A stretch of 64,000 bases of DNA from Nocardioides scoriae (lineage in GTDB: Bacteria; Actinomycetota; Actinomycetes; Propionibacteriales; Nocardioidaceae): contig NZ_LT629757.1 in assembly GCF_900104965.1 (NCBI RefSeq), positions 434,001-498,000 of the forward strand, read 5' to 3'. Positions 40,046-48,416 of this stretch are shown here, piece after piece. Numbering within the stretch: the first letter of the stretch is position 1; every line of letters begins with the position of its first letter. The position numbers were made by a program, and so were the translations under genes. The notes below the pieces were generated by a model. It made no database searches, had not been told where the DNA came from, and worked only from the letters and a program-made list of their open reading frames with translations.

Positions 40046-40801
40046 GTGAGCTCCCGCACCCCGCACGCCGCCGTCGTGCGCGAGCGACGGCAGCTGAGCG
40101 ACCACCTGGTGCGCCTGGTCCTGGAGACCGACGGCAGCCTGGCCACCACCGGTCTGCCCGACGAGTGGCTGGCGCTGACCGTGCCGGGCCAGTTCCAGAC
40201 GCGCTACTACACCGTGCGCCGGCTCGAGGGGCGCGAGCTGGTGCTCGACGTCGTGGTGCACGACGAGGGCCTGGTCACCGCGTGGGCCGCCCGCCACGAC
40301 TGCGTCGGCGACACAGTCGGCCTCGGCGCCCCCAAGGGCTCCTTCGAGCCCCCGGACGACGCCGGCTGGGTGGTGCTGGCCGGCGACCTGACCGCGCTGC
40401 CGGCGATGGCCCGCATCGCCGAGCACCTCGCGGCGACCCGGCCCGACCTGCCGCTGCAGCTGCACGCCGAGAGCCCCGACGGCCCGCTCGAGGACTACCT
40501 CGCGGCGCCCACCACCTGGCACCACGCCGACCCCGGCAGCAGCGACCTGGCCCGGGTCGTGGCCGGTCTCGACTGGCCCGCGGGTCCGGGATACTTCTGG
40601 ATGGCGGGGGAGTCGGCCCAGATGCGCGAGATCCGCCGCCACGTCCGTCGCGACCTCGGCCAGGACACCCGGCACCACGACGTCATGGGCTACTGGAGCG
40701 GCAGCCGCGGCCGGCAGGCCCGGCGGGTCGACCCGCCCCCGGCGTACGCCTCGTGGACCAGCACCACCACGCGCACCACCACCAGCGAGGACACCGCATG
40801 A
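40046..40801 (+). CDS. Siderophore-interacting protein / NADPH-dependent FAD reductase
   Basis: 251 residues. FAD site: FQTRYYTVRRLEGRELVLDVVVH in pieces (FQTRYYTVRRL, the R-x-Y-T motif), GLVTAWAARHDCVGDTVGLGAPKG (the flavin/pyrophosphate region), then the NAD(P) lobe VVLAGDLTALPAMARIAEHL, FWMAGESAQMREIRRHVRRDLG and MGYWSGSR, standard for the SIP family. Such proteins reduce ferric siderophores. Its place directly after the tms genes raises the option that it supplies electrons to TmsA, which is speculation. GTG 40043 is an alternative start. Its stop overlaps era by 4 nt. Confidence 0.88.
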   Translation: MSSRTPHAAVVRERRQLSDHLVRLVLETDGSLATTGLPDEWLALTVPGQFQTRYYTVRRLEGRELVLDVVVHDEGLVTAWAARHDCVGDTVGLGAPKGSFEPPDDAGWVVLAGDLTALPAMARIAEHLAATRPDLPLQLHAESPDGPLEDYLAAPTTWHHADPGSSDLARVVAGLDWPAGPGYFWMAGESAQMREIRRHVRRDLGQDTRHHDVMGYWSGSRGRQARRVDPPPAYASWTSTTTRTTTSEDTA

Positions 40802-41733
40802 GCAGCGACACGCAGCCGCCGGCCCACCGCTCGGGCTTTGCCTGCTTCGTCGGGCGTCCCAACGCCGGCAAGTCGACGCTGACCAACGCGATGGTCGGCA
40901 CCAAGGTGGTCATCACCTCCTCCAAGCCGCAGACCACCCGGACCGTCGTGCGCGGCATCGTGCACCGGCCCGACGCCCAGCTGATCCTCGTCGACACCCC
41001 CGGCCTGCACCGCCCGCGCACGCTCCTCGGCGAGCGGCTCAACGACCTGGTGGTGACCACCTGGGCCGAGGTCGACGTCGTCGCCGTGTGCTTCCCGGCC
41101 GACGAGAAGCCGGGTCCGGGCGACCGGTTCCTGGTCAACGAGCTCGCCAAGGTCAAGAGGACGATCAAGTTCGCCGTGGCCACCAAGACCGACCTGGTCA
41201 CCCCCGAGCAGCTGGCCGAGCACCTGATGGCGATCGACCGGCTCGGCCAGGAGACCGGCACCGAGTGGGCCGAGATCGTGCCCGTCTCCGCCGTCGCAGG
41301 CGACCAGGTGCAGCTGCTGGCCGACCTGCTCGTGGCGCGGCTGCCCGAGGGGCCCCAGCTCTACCCCGACGGCGAGCTCTCCGACGCCCCCGAGGAGGCG
41401 ATCGTCGCCGACCTGATCCGCGAGGCCGCACTCGAGGGCGTCCGCGACGAGCTGCCCCACTCCATCGCCGTCGTGGTCGAGGAGATGGCCCTCAAGGAGG
41501 ACCGCGACCCCGACAAGCCGCTGCTGGTCATCCACGCCAACGTCTTCGTCGAGCGCGACTCCCAGAAGGGCATCGTGATCGGCCACAAGGGCTCCCGCCT
41601 CCGCGAGGTCGGCACCGAGGCCCGCCAGCAGATCACCGCCATGCTCGGCGTCCCGGTCTACCTCGACCTCCACGTCAAGATCGCCAAGGACTGGCAGCGC
41701 GACCCCAAGCAGCTGCGCCGCCTCGGCTTCTGA
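40798..41733 (+). CDS. era: Era GTPase, 16S rRNA-binding ribosome assembly factor
   Basis: 311 residues. G1 is GRPNAGKST (residues 19-27), switch I is KPQTTRTVVRG, G3 is VDTPGLHRPR, and G4 is TKTD (ATKTDLVTPEQ). The C-terminal KH domain has VFVERDSQKGIVIGHKGSRL (about 245-264), which binds the 3' end of 16S rRNA. Involved in 30S maturation, together with YbeY from the same cluster. ATG 40798 overlaps the SIP gene end (ATGA). Normally it directly follows the cytidine-deaminase-like gene; here three genes intervene. Confidence 0.97.
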   Translation: MSSDTQPPAHRSGFACFVGRPNAGKSTLTNAMVGTKVVITSSKPQTTRTVVRGIVHRPDAQLILVDTPGLHRPRTLLGERLNDLVVTTWAEVDVVAVCFPADEKPGPGDRFLVNELAKVKRTIKFAVATKTDLVTPEQLAEHLMAIDRLGQETGTEWAEIVPVSAVAGDQVQLLADLLVARLPEGPQLYPDGELSDAPEEAIVADLIREAALEGVRDELPHSIAVVVEEMALKEDRDPDKPLLVIHANVFVERDSQKGIVIGHKGSRLREVGTEARQQITAMLGVPVYLDLHVKIAKDWQRDPKQLRRLGF

Positions 41734-41744
41734 CCCGGGAGCAC

Positions 41745-41872
41745 GGCGAGCGGGCGATCGGCGTACGCCGCATGGCGCCGAGCGGGCACTTGTCGTACGC
41801 CGTGGAGCGCCGAGCGGGCACTCGTCGTACGCCGGACGGCGCCGAGCGGGCAATCGTCGCCCGCCCGCCCAC
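41745..41872 (+). repeat. 32-bp tandem array A after era (4 units)
   Basis: Units begin at exactly 41745, 41777, 41809 and 41841. Each begins with GCCGAGCGGGC (first unit one mismatch) followed by a variable middle containing GTACGCC in three of four. Together with array B it fills the 413-bp gap between era and the ABC genes, in which no gene is seen. Confidence 0.85.
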
Positions 41873-41884
41873 CCGGGACGGACC

Positions 41885-42076
41885 GCACGACGACTGCCCG
41901 GGTCGGCATCTCCACCCGTGCTGCGATCGCCCGCTCGGCGTCCCCAGCCGTGCTGCGATCGCCCGCTCGGCGTCCCCACGCGTGCTGCGATCGCCCGCTC
42001 GGCGTCCCCAGGCGTGCTGCAATCGCCCGCTCGGCGTCTCCACGTGTGCTGCGATCGCCCGCCCGGCGCACCCCCT
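41885..42076 (-). repeat. 32-bp tandem array B, inverted relative to array A (5 units plus one decayed)
   Basis: Units start at 41917, 41949, 41981, 42013 and 42045, each exactly 32 bp, with core GCGATCGCCCGCTCGGCG; a decayed copy with one extra base precedes them at 41885. The core GCCCGCTCGGC is the reverse complement of the array A core, so A and B face each other and could fold into a long imperfect hairpin or cruciform. GCGATCGC recurs in four units. Confidence 0.88.
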
Positions 42077-42146
42077 GACGGATGTCACCGGCACGACGTG
42101 ACGCCCGCGTGGGGTGGGTACGCCGCGGCGGGGCCAGGCTGGGCGC

Positions 42147-43100
42147 ATGACGACACCACACCTCGGCGCGGGGGGCCCGCGGGCCAGCGCCGTACGCCTC
42201 GCGGGCGTGACCAAGCGGTTCGGTGACGTCGAGGCGATCCGCGGGATCGACCTCGACGTGGCGCCGGGCGAGATGGTGGCCTTCCTGGGTCCCAACGGCG
42301 CCGGCAAGACGACCACGATCGACCTGCTGCTGGGGCTCTCGACGCCCACGACGGGCACGGTCGAGGTCTTCGGGATGGAGCCCCGGGCGGCCATCTCGCG
42401 CGGCCTGGTGGCCGCGGTGATGCAGACCGGCGGGCTGCTCAAGGACCTGACGGTGCGCGAGACGGTGGAGTACACCGCCAGCCTCTTCGCCGACACCCGT
42501 CCGGTCGACGAGGTGCTCGAGAGCGCGGGCATCACCGGCCTGGCCGGGCGACGGGTCGACCGGTGCTCGGGCGGCGAGCAGCAGCGGCTGCGGTTCGCGA
42601 TGGCGCTGCTGCCCGATCCCGCGCTGCTGCTGCTCGACGAGCCCACCACGGGCATGGACGTCGAGGGCCGGCGCGCGTTCTGGGCCGCGATCCGTGCCGA
42701 CGCCGAGCGCGGCCGGGCGGTGCTGTTCGCCACCCACTACCTCGAGGAGGCCGACCAGCACGCCGACCGCGTCGTGCTGCTCAGCCAGGGCCTCGTCGTC
42801 GCGGACGGGACCGGCAGCCAGGTCAAGGCCCTGGCCGCCGGCCGCACCCTGCGCGCCACGCTGCCGGACCCCCGGCCCGCGCTGCTCGAGGAGATCGGCG
42901 CCCAGCCGGGGGTCGACCAGGTCGACCTGCGCGGCGACCAGGTGCTGGTGCACGCCACCGACAGCGACGCCGTCGCCCGCTGGCTGCTGACCCGCACCGA
43001 CGCCCACGACCTCGAGATCGTCGCCCGGGGCCTCGAGGAGGCCTTCGTGAGCCTGACCTCGTCCACCCGCCAGCCGATCCCCACCGGAGGCACCCGATGA
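42147..43100 (+). CDS. ABC transporter ATP-binding protein (drug/antibiotic exporter type)
   Basis: 317 residues. Walker A FLGPNGAGKTTTIDLLLG (about 51-68), Q-loop VMQTGGLLKDLTVRE, signature CSGGEQQRLRFAMAL, Walker B LLLLDEPTTGMD, and switch His in FATHYLEEADQHADR, all complete. The C-terminal 90 residues resemble DrrA/CcmA-type export ATPases. It is coupled by ATGA to the permease and followed by a DesKR-type two-component pair; such sets often respond to membrane or antibiotic stress. ATG 42147 is preceded by CAGGCT at leaderless-like spacing. Confidence 0.94.
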   Translation: MTTPHLGAGGPRASAVRLAGVTKRFGDVEAIRGIDLDVAPGEMVAFLGPNGAGKTTTIDLLLGLSTPTTGTVEVFGMEPRAAISRGLVAAVMQTGGLLKDLTVRETVEYTASLFADTRPVDEVLESAGITGLAGRRVDRCSGGEQQRLRFAMALLPDPALLLLDEPTTGMDVEGRRAFWAAIRADAERGRAVLFATHYLEEADQHADRVVLLSQGLVVADGTGSQVKALAAGRTLRATLPDPRPALLEEIGAQPGVDQVDLRGDQVLVHATDSDAVARWLLTRTDAHDLEIVARGLEEAFVSLTSSTRQPIPTGGTR

Positions 43101-43888
43101 GCACACCGGCCACCCCCGCCGCTCCCGCCGAGCGCCGGGTCCCGCCGCTGGGCGGCCTCAACACCACCATGGTCCGCCTCGAGCTGCGCCGCTCGCTGCG
43201 CAACCGCCGCACGCTGGTCTTCGCGCTGGTGCTCCCCGCGGCGCTGTTCTTCGTCTTCGGCTCCGGCGGGGGCGGCGAGGAGCGGGTCGGCGAGGGCAAC
43301 GTCTCGGCCTACGTCATGGTCTCGATGGCGCTGTACGGCGGCGCGCTGATCGCCGCCTCCGCCGGCACCGGCGTCGCGCTGGAGCGGTCGCTGGGCTGGT
43401 CGCGGCAGCTGCGGCTCACGCCGCTGCACCCCGCGGCGTACGTCACGGTCAAGGCGCTGGTCGCCGTCGTCATGGGCGCTGTGGCGGTCACCGTCGTCAA
43501 CGTCGTCGGCGCCGCCCAGGGCCGTCCCGACATGCCGCTCGGCACCTGGCTGGCGTGCGCCGTGCTGACGCTGGTGTGCACCCTCACCTTCGCCGCCCTC
43601 GGGGTCTTCGTGGGCTACCTGGTGCCGGGCGAGAACGCCATGCAGCTGCTCGGCCCGGGCCTGGCGCTGCTGTCCTTCCTCGGCGGGCTGTTCATCCCGC
43701 TGTCGAGCTACAGCGAGGCGGTGCGCCAGGTCGCCTACTGGACCCCGATGTACGGCGTCGCCGAGGTCGCCCGCTCGCCCCTGACCCACGAGCTGCCGTG
43801 GTACGCCGTGGTCAACGCCCTGGGCTGGCTGGCCGTCTTCGTGGCCGGCGCGGCGTGGCGGATGAGCCGCGACACGGCCCGGGTGTGA
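43097..43888 (+). CDS. ABC-2 type transporter permease
   Basis: 263 residues with about six hydrophobic helices: TLVFALVLPAALFFVFGSG first, then SAYVMVSMALYGGALIA, VKALVAVVMGAVAVTVVNVVG in pieces, WLACAVLTLVCTLTFAALG, LLGPGLALLSFLGGLFIPL (the ABC-2 Pro/Gly-rich helix) and WYAVVNALGWLAVFVAGAAW. N-terminal LELRRSLRNRRT is the usual cytoplasmic elbow. Forms the membrane channel for the preceding ATPase. Its ATG overlaps the ATPase gene by 4 nt. Confidence 0.93.
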   Translation: MSTPATPAAPAERRVPPLGGLNTTMVRLELRRSLRNRRTLVFALVLPAALFFVFGSGGGGEERVGEGNVSAYVMVSMALYGGALIAASAGTGVALERSLGWSRQLRLTPLHPAAYVTVKALVAVVMGAVAVTVVNVVGAAQGRPDMPLGTWLACAVLTLVCTLTFAALGVFVGYLVPGENAMQLLGPGLALLSFLGGLFIPLSSYSEAVRQVAYWTPMYGVAEVARSPLTHELPWYAVVNALGWLAVFVAGAAWRMSRDTARV

Positions 43889-43901
43889 GGGCGGGCGGCA
43901 C

Positions 43902-43907
43902 TAGCGT
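43902..43907 (+). promoter_or_regulatory. Candidate -10 (TAGCGT) before the histidine kinase
   Basis: TAGCGT ends 7 nt before GTG 43915, giving the two-component genes a possible promoter of their own. Confidence 0.4.
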
Positions 43908-43914
43908 GGCCCCC

Positions 43915-45096
43915 GTGACCAGCCCCCGGACGAGCCCGACGCCGGGTCCCGCGACGGGCCCCGGGACGGGCCCGGACACGACGCCGGACCCCGAGCCCGC
44001 CCGCTCGGGGCTCTCGGGCGGTGCGGGCATCTTCTTCATCGTGGTGTGGACGCTGTTCCTCGTGCAGCCGCTCGTGGTGGCCTGGCAGCGCCGGGACGCC
44101 CGCGGGTACGCCGGCCTCGCGCTCGTCCTGCTCTTCGTGGCCGTCTACCTCTCGATCCTGGTGGGCCGCCGGCGGGCGATGCGCAGCAGCGGGTTCACCG
44201 ACCCGCGCCCTCCCCGGGCGCTGCTGGGGATCGCGGTCTGCGCCCTGCTGGCCGCGGCCACCTGCCTCGCGCTCGGCCAGGTCGGCACCGCGACCGCGGT
44301 CTACGTCTGCGTGCTCTGCACCATGACGCTGCCGCGCCGGTGGGGCCTGCCGGCGGCGCTGCTGACGGCGGCGGTCTTCTTCGCCTCGGGGGTGCTCGTG
44401 CCCGGCTGGGAGCCCGACGGCACCCTGCTGCTCAGCATGCTGGCCGCGACGCTGGCGGTCTGGGGGATCCAGCAGGTGCTGGTGCGCAACGCCCAGCTGG
44501 TCCAGGCACAGCACACCAACCGCTCGCTCGCGGTCGCCAACGAGCGCAACCGCTTCGCCCGCGACCTGCACGACATCCTGGGTCACTCGCTGACCGTGAT
44601 CACCGTCAAGGCCGAGCTGGCCCGGCGGCTGCTGGCGGTCGACCCGGTGCGCGCGGAGCAGGAGCTGGCCGACCTCGAGCGGCTCTCGCGCGACGCCCTG
44701 GACGACGTGCGGCGCGCGGTCGAGGGCTACCGCGACCTCACGCTGCCGGGCGAGCTGGCGCGGGCCCGCCAGGCGCTCGCGACGGCGCAGATCGAGGCCG
44801 ACCTGCCCAACGCCACCGACATGGTGCCGACCCAGGCGCGCGAGCTGTTCGCCTGGACGGTCCGGGAAGGGGTCACCAACGTGATCCGCCACAGCCACGC
44901 CCGCCACTGCCAGGTCGTCATCGCCCCCGGCCGTCTCGAGGTCCGCGACGACGGGCGCGGGCCGGCGGGGTCCGACGACGCCGGGCGCGGCGGCCACGGG
45001 CTGCTCGGCCTGCGCGAGCGGGCTGCCGCGCTGGGCGGCTCGGTGCAGACCGAGACCCTCGACCCCGGCTTCCGGCTCGCCGTGGTGCTGCCGTGA
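43915..45096 (+). CDS. DesK-type sensor histidine kinase
   Basis: 393 residues. After a Pro/Thr/Gly-rich start there are about five membrane helices (residues 35-190) with short loops, so the signal is probably sensed within the membrane. HisKA_3: ERNRFARDLHDILGHSLTVI (His near residue 217). The ATP-binding domain has REGVTNVIRHSHARHCQVVI (N box), VRDDGRGPAG (G1) and GRGGHGLLGLRERAAALGG (G2). It phosphorylates the response regulator encoded 4 nt overlapping downstream. The gene follows the ABC exporter, which is the likely target. Confidence 0.94.
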   Translation: MTSPRTSPTPGPATGPGTGPDTTPDPEPARSGLSGGAGIFFIVVWTLFLVQPLVVAWQRRDARGYAGLALVLLFVAVYLSILVGRRRAMRSSGFTDPRPPRALLGIAVCALLAAATCLALGQVGTATAVYVCVLCTMTLPRRWGLPAALLTAAVFFASGVLVPGWEPDGTLLLSMLAATLAVWGIQQVLVRNAQLVQAQHTNRSLAVANERNRFARDLHDILGHSLTVITVKAELARRLLAVDPVRAEQELADLERLSRDALDDVRRAVEGYRDLTLPGELARARQALATAQIEADLPNATDMVPTQARELFAWTVREGVTNVIRHSHARHCQVVIAPGRLEVRDDGRGPAGSDDAGRGGHGLLGLRERAAALGGSVQTETLDPGFRLAVVLP

Positions 45097-45707
45097 GCGC
45101 GCCGATCCGGGTGCTGCTCGCCGACGACCAGGACCTGGTGCGGGGAGCCCTGGCCGCGCTGCTCTCGCTGGAGCACGACCTCGAGGTGGTGGCCGAGGTG
45201 GGCCGCGGCGACGAGGTCGTGGACGCCGTCCGCCGCACCGGGCCCGACGTCGCGCTCCTCGACGTCGAGATGCCCGGCCTCGACGGGATCGCCGCGACGG
45301 CGGCCGTCCGCGCCGCCTGTCCCGGCACCCGGGTGCTGATCGTGACCACCTTCGGGCGACCCGGCTACCTGCGCCGCGCCATCCAGGCCGGGGCCGACGG
45401 CTTCGTCGTGAAGAACACGCCGGCCACCCAGCTGGCCGACGCCGTGCGTCGCGTCCACGCGGGCCTGCGCGTCGTCGACGCCACCTTGGCCCTCGACTCC
45501 TTCGTGGCGGGGGAGTCGCCGCTCACGCCCCGGGAGACCGACGTGCTGCGCGCCGCGCAGGACGGCGCGTCGGTGGCCACCATCGCGCGGCGGGTCTCGC
45601 TCTCCGAGGGCACGGTGCGCAACCACCTCTCCGCGGCCATCGGCAAGACCGAGGCCGCCAACCGCGCCGAGGCGGCCCGCATCGCCGAGAGCAACGGCTG
45701 GCTCTGA
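45093..45707 (+). CDS. NarL/LuxR-family response regulator (DesR type)
   Basis: 204 residues. Receiver: VLLADDQDLVRGALAALL, phospho-acceptor in VALLDVEMPGLDG (Asp near residue 56), Thr in VLIVTTFGRPGYLRRA, Lys in GFVVKNTP. Output domain: LTPRETDVLRAAQDGASVAT, IARRVSLSEGTVRNHLSAAIGK, the GerE/LuxR HTH. GTG start overlaps the kinase stop (GTGA). It probably regulates the ABC exporter genes upstream in response to membrane state, as DesKR systems do; this is inferred from context. Confidence 0.95.
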   Translation: MSAPIRVLLADDQDLVRGALAALLSLEHDLEVVAEVGRGDEVVDAVRRTGPDVALLDVEMPGLDGIAATAAVRAACPGTRVLIVTTFGRPGYLRRAIQAGADGFVVKNTPATQLADAVRRVHAGLRVVDATLALDSFVAGESPLTPRETDVLRAAQDGASVATIARRVSLSEGTVRNHLSAAIGKTEAANRAEAARIAESNGWL

Positions 45708-45726
45708 GCCCGTCCGCGGCGACGGC

Positions 45727-45732
45727 TAGCCT
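45727..45732 (+). promoter_or_regulatory. Candidate -10 (TAGCCT), leaderless start of dgt
   Basis: TAGCCT ends 7 nt before GTG 45740; no Shine-Dalgarno is present. Confidence 0.45.
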
Positions 45733-45739
45733 CGGGCCC

Positions 45740-47020
45740 GTGCCCGCCCTGCCCCCGTCGACGCCCTGGGAGCAGCTGTACGACGACCACGCCCGCGCCC
45801 GGCTGGTCACCGAGCCCACCAAGCGGGTCCGGGCCCCCGAGCGGACGCCCTTCGAGCGCGACCGCGCCCGGGTGGTGCACGCCGCCAGCCTGCGGCGCCT
45901 CGCCGCGAAGACCCAGGTGCTCGGTCCCGCGACCGACGACTTCGTGCGCAACCGGCTGACCCACAGCCTCGAGGTCGCCCAGGTCGCGCGCGACCTCGCG
46001 CACCCGCTGGGCTGCCACCCCGACGTCGCGGAGACCGCGGCGCTGGCCCACGACATGGGCCACCCGCCCTTCGGCCACAACGGCGAGACCGCGCTCGACG
46101 AGCTCGGCGCGGCCGTCGGCGGCTTCGAGGGCAACGCCCAGACGCTGCGCATCCTGACCCGCCTCGAGGCCAAGTCGGTCGACGCCGAGGGCCGCTCGGT
46201 CGGCCTCAACCTGACCCGGGCCACCCTCGATGCCTGCGCCAAGTACCCCTGGACCCGCGGCGAGGGCCCGCCCGGCACCCCGCCCGCGAAGTTCGGCGTG
46301 TACGCCGACGACCGCCCCGTCTTCGCCTGGCTGCGCACCGGGGTCGAGGGCACCCGCCGCTCGGTCGAGGCGCAGGTGATGGACGTCGCCGACGACATCG
46401 CCTACTCCGTGCACGACCTCGAGGACGGCGTCGTCGGCGGTCGCATCGACCTCACCCGGCTCGCGCGCGACGAGGAGCGGGAGCAGGTCTGGGCCGCGGT
46501 GCGGGAGTGGTACCTGCCCGACGTCGACCCCGCCGCCCTCGAGGACGCCCTGGCCCGGCTGCGCACCGTCGGCTCGTGGCCGCACGCGGCGTACGACGGG
46601 ACCCGGCGCTCGCTGGCCGCCTGGAAGAACCTCACCAGCGACCTGATCGGCATCTTCTGCGGCCAGGTCCACGAGGCGACGCTCGCCGCCCACGGGGGAG
46701 CGGTCCCGCTGGTCCGCCACGGCGGCGACCTGGTGGTGCCCGAGGTGACCGCGACCGAGATCGCGGTCCTCAAGGGGATCGCGGCCCACTACGTGATGCG
46801 CGCCCAGGAGCGCCTCGGCCTGATGGAGCGGCAGCGCACCCTGCTGGGCGAGCTCCACGACGCCCTCGCCGCCCGCGGGCGCGACGGTCTCGACCCGATG
46901 TTCGCCCAGGACTTCGACGACGCGACGGACGACGCCGCGCGCGCCCGGGTGCTGCTCGACCAGCTGGCCAGCCTGACCGACGCCTCGGCCGTCGCCTGGC
47001 ACGCCCGCTGGTGCCGCTGA
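45740..47020 (+). CDS. dgt: Deoxyguanosinetriphosphate triphosphohydrolase-like protein
   Basis: 426 residues. HD-domain metal ligands: NRLTHSLEVAQVARDLA (His near 75), AALAHDMGHPPFGHNGE (His-Asp near 104-105), and the later Asp in MDVADDIAYSVHDLEDG. DRARVVHAASLRRLAAKTQV is the usual dGTPase N-terminal block. It removes triphosphate from dNTPs, limiting pool size. In actinobacteria dgt lies just before dnaG; here about 5.7 kb with other genes separates them. GTG start with leaderless geometry. Confidence 0.95.
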   Translation: MPALPPSTPWEQLYDDHARARLVTEPTKRVRAPERTPFERDRARVVHAASLRRLAAKTQVLGPATDDFVRNRLTHSLEVAQVARDLAHPLGCHPDVAETAALAHDMGHPPFGHNGETALDELGAAVGGFEGNAQTLRILTRLEAKSVDAEGRSVGLNLTRATLDACAKYPWTRGEGPPGTPPAKFGVYADDRPVFAWLRTGVEGTRRSVEAQVMDVADDIAYSVHDLEDGVVGGRIDLTRLARDEEREQVWAAVREWYLPDVDPAALEDALARLRTVGSWPHAAYDGTRRSLAAWKNLTSDLIGIFCGQVHEATLAAHGGAVPLVRHGGDLVVPEVTATEIAVLKGIAAHYVMRAQERLGLMERQRTLLGELHDALAARGRDGLDPMFAQDFDDATDDAARARVLLDQLASLTDASAVAWHARWCR

Positions 47021-47054
47021 GGCCAGCCGCGCCCGAGCGTGCAGGATGGTCGTC

Positions 47055-47972
47055 ATGAGCGATCCGCTGGTCTGGCTGCCCTTCGACCCCGCCGAGCTGG
47101 GCGAGCTGCCCGCGGGGCTGCGCTACGAGCACGTCGACCCCACGAGCGACGAGGTGCCGGCGAGCGTCGAGGAGGTCCGCTTCCACGTCATGCACTACCG
47201 CTTCAGCCGCTCCGACGGCGAGCTGCTCGCCCGGATGCCGCAGCTGGAGGTCGTGCAGACCCAGACCGCGGGCGTCGAGCACGTGCGGCCCTACCTGCCC
47301 GAGGGCGTCACGCTGTGCAACGGCCGCGGCATCCACGACACGTCGACGGCCGAGCTGACCCTCACCCTGACCCTGGCCTCGCTGCGGGGCGTGCCGGAGT
47401 TCGTGCGCGCCCAGGGCGAGCGGCGCTGGGCGTTCGAGCAGCGCGAGTCGCTGGCCGACAAGACCGTGCTCATCGTCGGCCACGGCCAGATCGGCGCGGC
47501 CATCGAGCGTCGGGTGCTGCCCTTCGAGGCCGAGGTGGTCCGGGTCGCGCGCAGCGCCCGCGACGGGGTGCACGCCATCGCCGAGCTGCCCGACCTGCTG
47601 CCCGAGGCCGACGTCGTGGTGCTGATCGTGCCGGGCACCGAGGAGACGACCGGCCTGTTCGACGCCGCGATGCTGGCGCGGATGCGCGACGGGGCGCTGC
47701 TGGTCAACGTCGCCCGCGGGCCCGTGGTGGTGACCGACGCGCTGCTCGCCGAGCTGCGCAGCGGGCGGCTCCGCGCCGCGCTCGACGTCACCGACCCGGA
47801 GCCGCTGCCGGCCGACCACCCGCTCTGGGAGGCACCCGGGCTGCTGCTCTCGCCGCACGTCGGCGGCGCCAGCAGCGCCATGCAGCCGCGGGCCCGACGC
47901 CTCGTGCGCCAGCAGCTCGAGCGGTACGCCGCCGGCGAGGACCTCGCCAACGTGATGACCGGCGCCTACTGA
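47055..47972 (+). CDS. D-2-hydroxyacid dehydrogenase family protein
   Basis: 305 residues. The NAD domain has KTVLIVGHGQIGAAIERRVL (GxGxxG, about residues 138-157), then ADVVVLIVPGTEETTGLFDAA, LLVNVARGPVVVTDALLAEL (catalytic Arg), ALDVTDPEPLPADHPLW (catalytic Glu) and LLLSPHVGGASSAM (catalytic His). The N-terminal lobe is short. It reduces 2-oxoacids or oxidises D-hydroxyacids with NAD(P); substrate unknown. ATG 47055 is preferred; an in-frame ATG lies at 47046. Not part of the usual dgt-dnaG block. Confidence 0.92.
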   Translation: MSDPLVWLPFDPAELGELPAGLRYEHVDPTSDEVPASVEEVRFHVMHYRFSRSDGELLARMPQLEVVQTQTAGVEHVRPYLPEGVTLCNGRGIHDTSTAELTLTLTLASLRGVPEFVRAQGERRWAFEQRESLADKTVLIVGHGQIGAAIERRVLPFEAEVVRVARSARDGVHAIAELPDLLPEADVVVLIVPGTEETTGLFDAAMLARMRDGALLVNVARGPVVVTDALLAELRSGRLRAALDVTDPEPLPADHPLWEAPGLLLSPHVGGASSAMQPRARRLVRQQLERYAAGEDLANVMTGAY

Positions 47973-48059
47973 CCCCCGGTCAGGGGCCGGTCGACGCCGG
48001 TCGTCACGTGCTGCGCGGCGCGGGTGCTCGCGCCGTGCCAGGAGCCCTCGGGGCCGGTC

Positions 48060-48416
48060 TCAGGGCAGGTCGCCCCGGGGGCCGGTGTCCTCGCCGAGCT
48101 CGAGCCGGTCGGGGTTGAGCTCCCCGTCGGCGTCCGCCTCGGAGGCCGCGCCGTCGCTGCTCGTCGACCGGGCGGCCGCGACCTTGTCCTGCGCCGCGTC
48201 CTTGGCCGCGCCGGCGGTCTCGGCGACCTTCTCCTTCACGACCGGCGCCTTCTCGCGAGCGATGTCGACCGCCTGCTGGGCCTTCTCCTGGACCCGCGGG
48301 TCGTTCTTGACCTTCTCGTAGGACTCGCGCAGCTGCTCGTAGCGCTCGCGCCCGGCCTTGGCGCCGAGCACGTAGCCCACGCCTCCGGCCGCCAGCAGTG
48401 CCAGCTTGTTGATCAT
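48060..48416 (-). CDS. YtxH-like membrane-anchored protein
   Basis: 118 residues. A single N-terminal hydrophobic helix (INKLALLAAGGVGYVLGAKAG) is followed by RERYEQLRESYEKVKNDP and a long Ala/Lys/Glu coiled-coil stretch (VQEKAQQAVDIAREKAP, KEKVAETAGAAKDAAQDKV), typical of YtxH/late-embryogenesis-abundant-like stress proteins. The tail is acidic. Its ATG overlaps the stop of the BrkB gene by 4 nt. Last gene of a leftward four-gene membrane operon. Confidence 0.8.
   Translation of the reverse strand: MINKLALLAAGGVGYVLGAKAGRERYEQLRESYEKVKNDPRVQEKAQQAVDIAREKAPVVKEKVAETAGAAKDAAQDKVAAARSTSSDGAASEADADGELNPDRLELGEDTGPRGDLP

Noticed and set aside
41745-42076. CRISPR array
   Set aside because: The 32-bp units follow each other without unique spacers, the arrays are in opposite orientation, and no cas genes are near.
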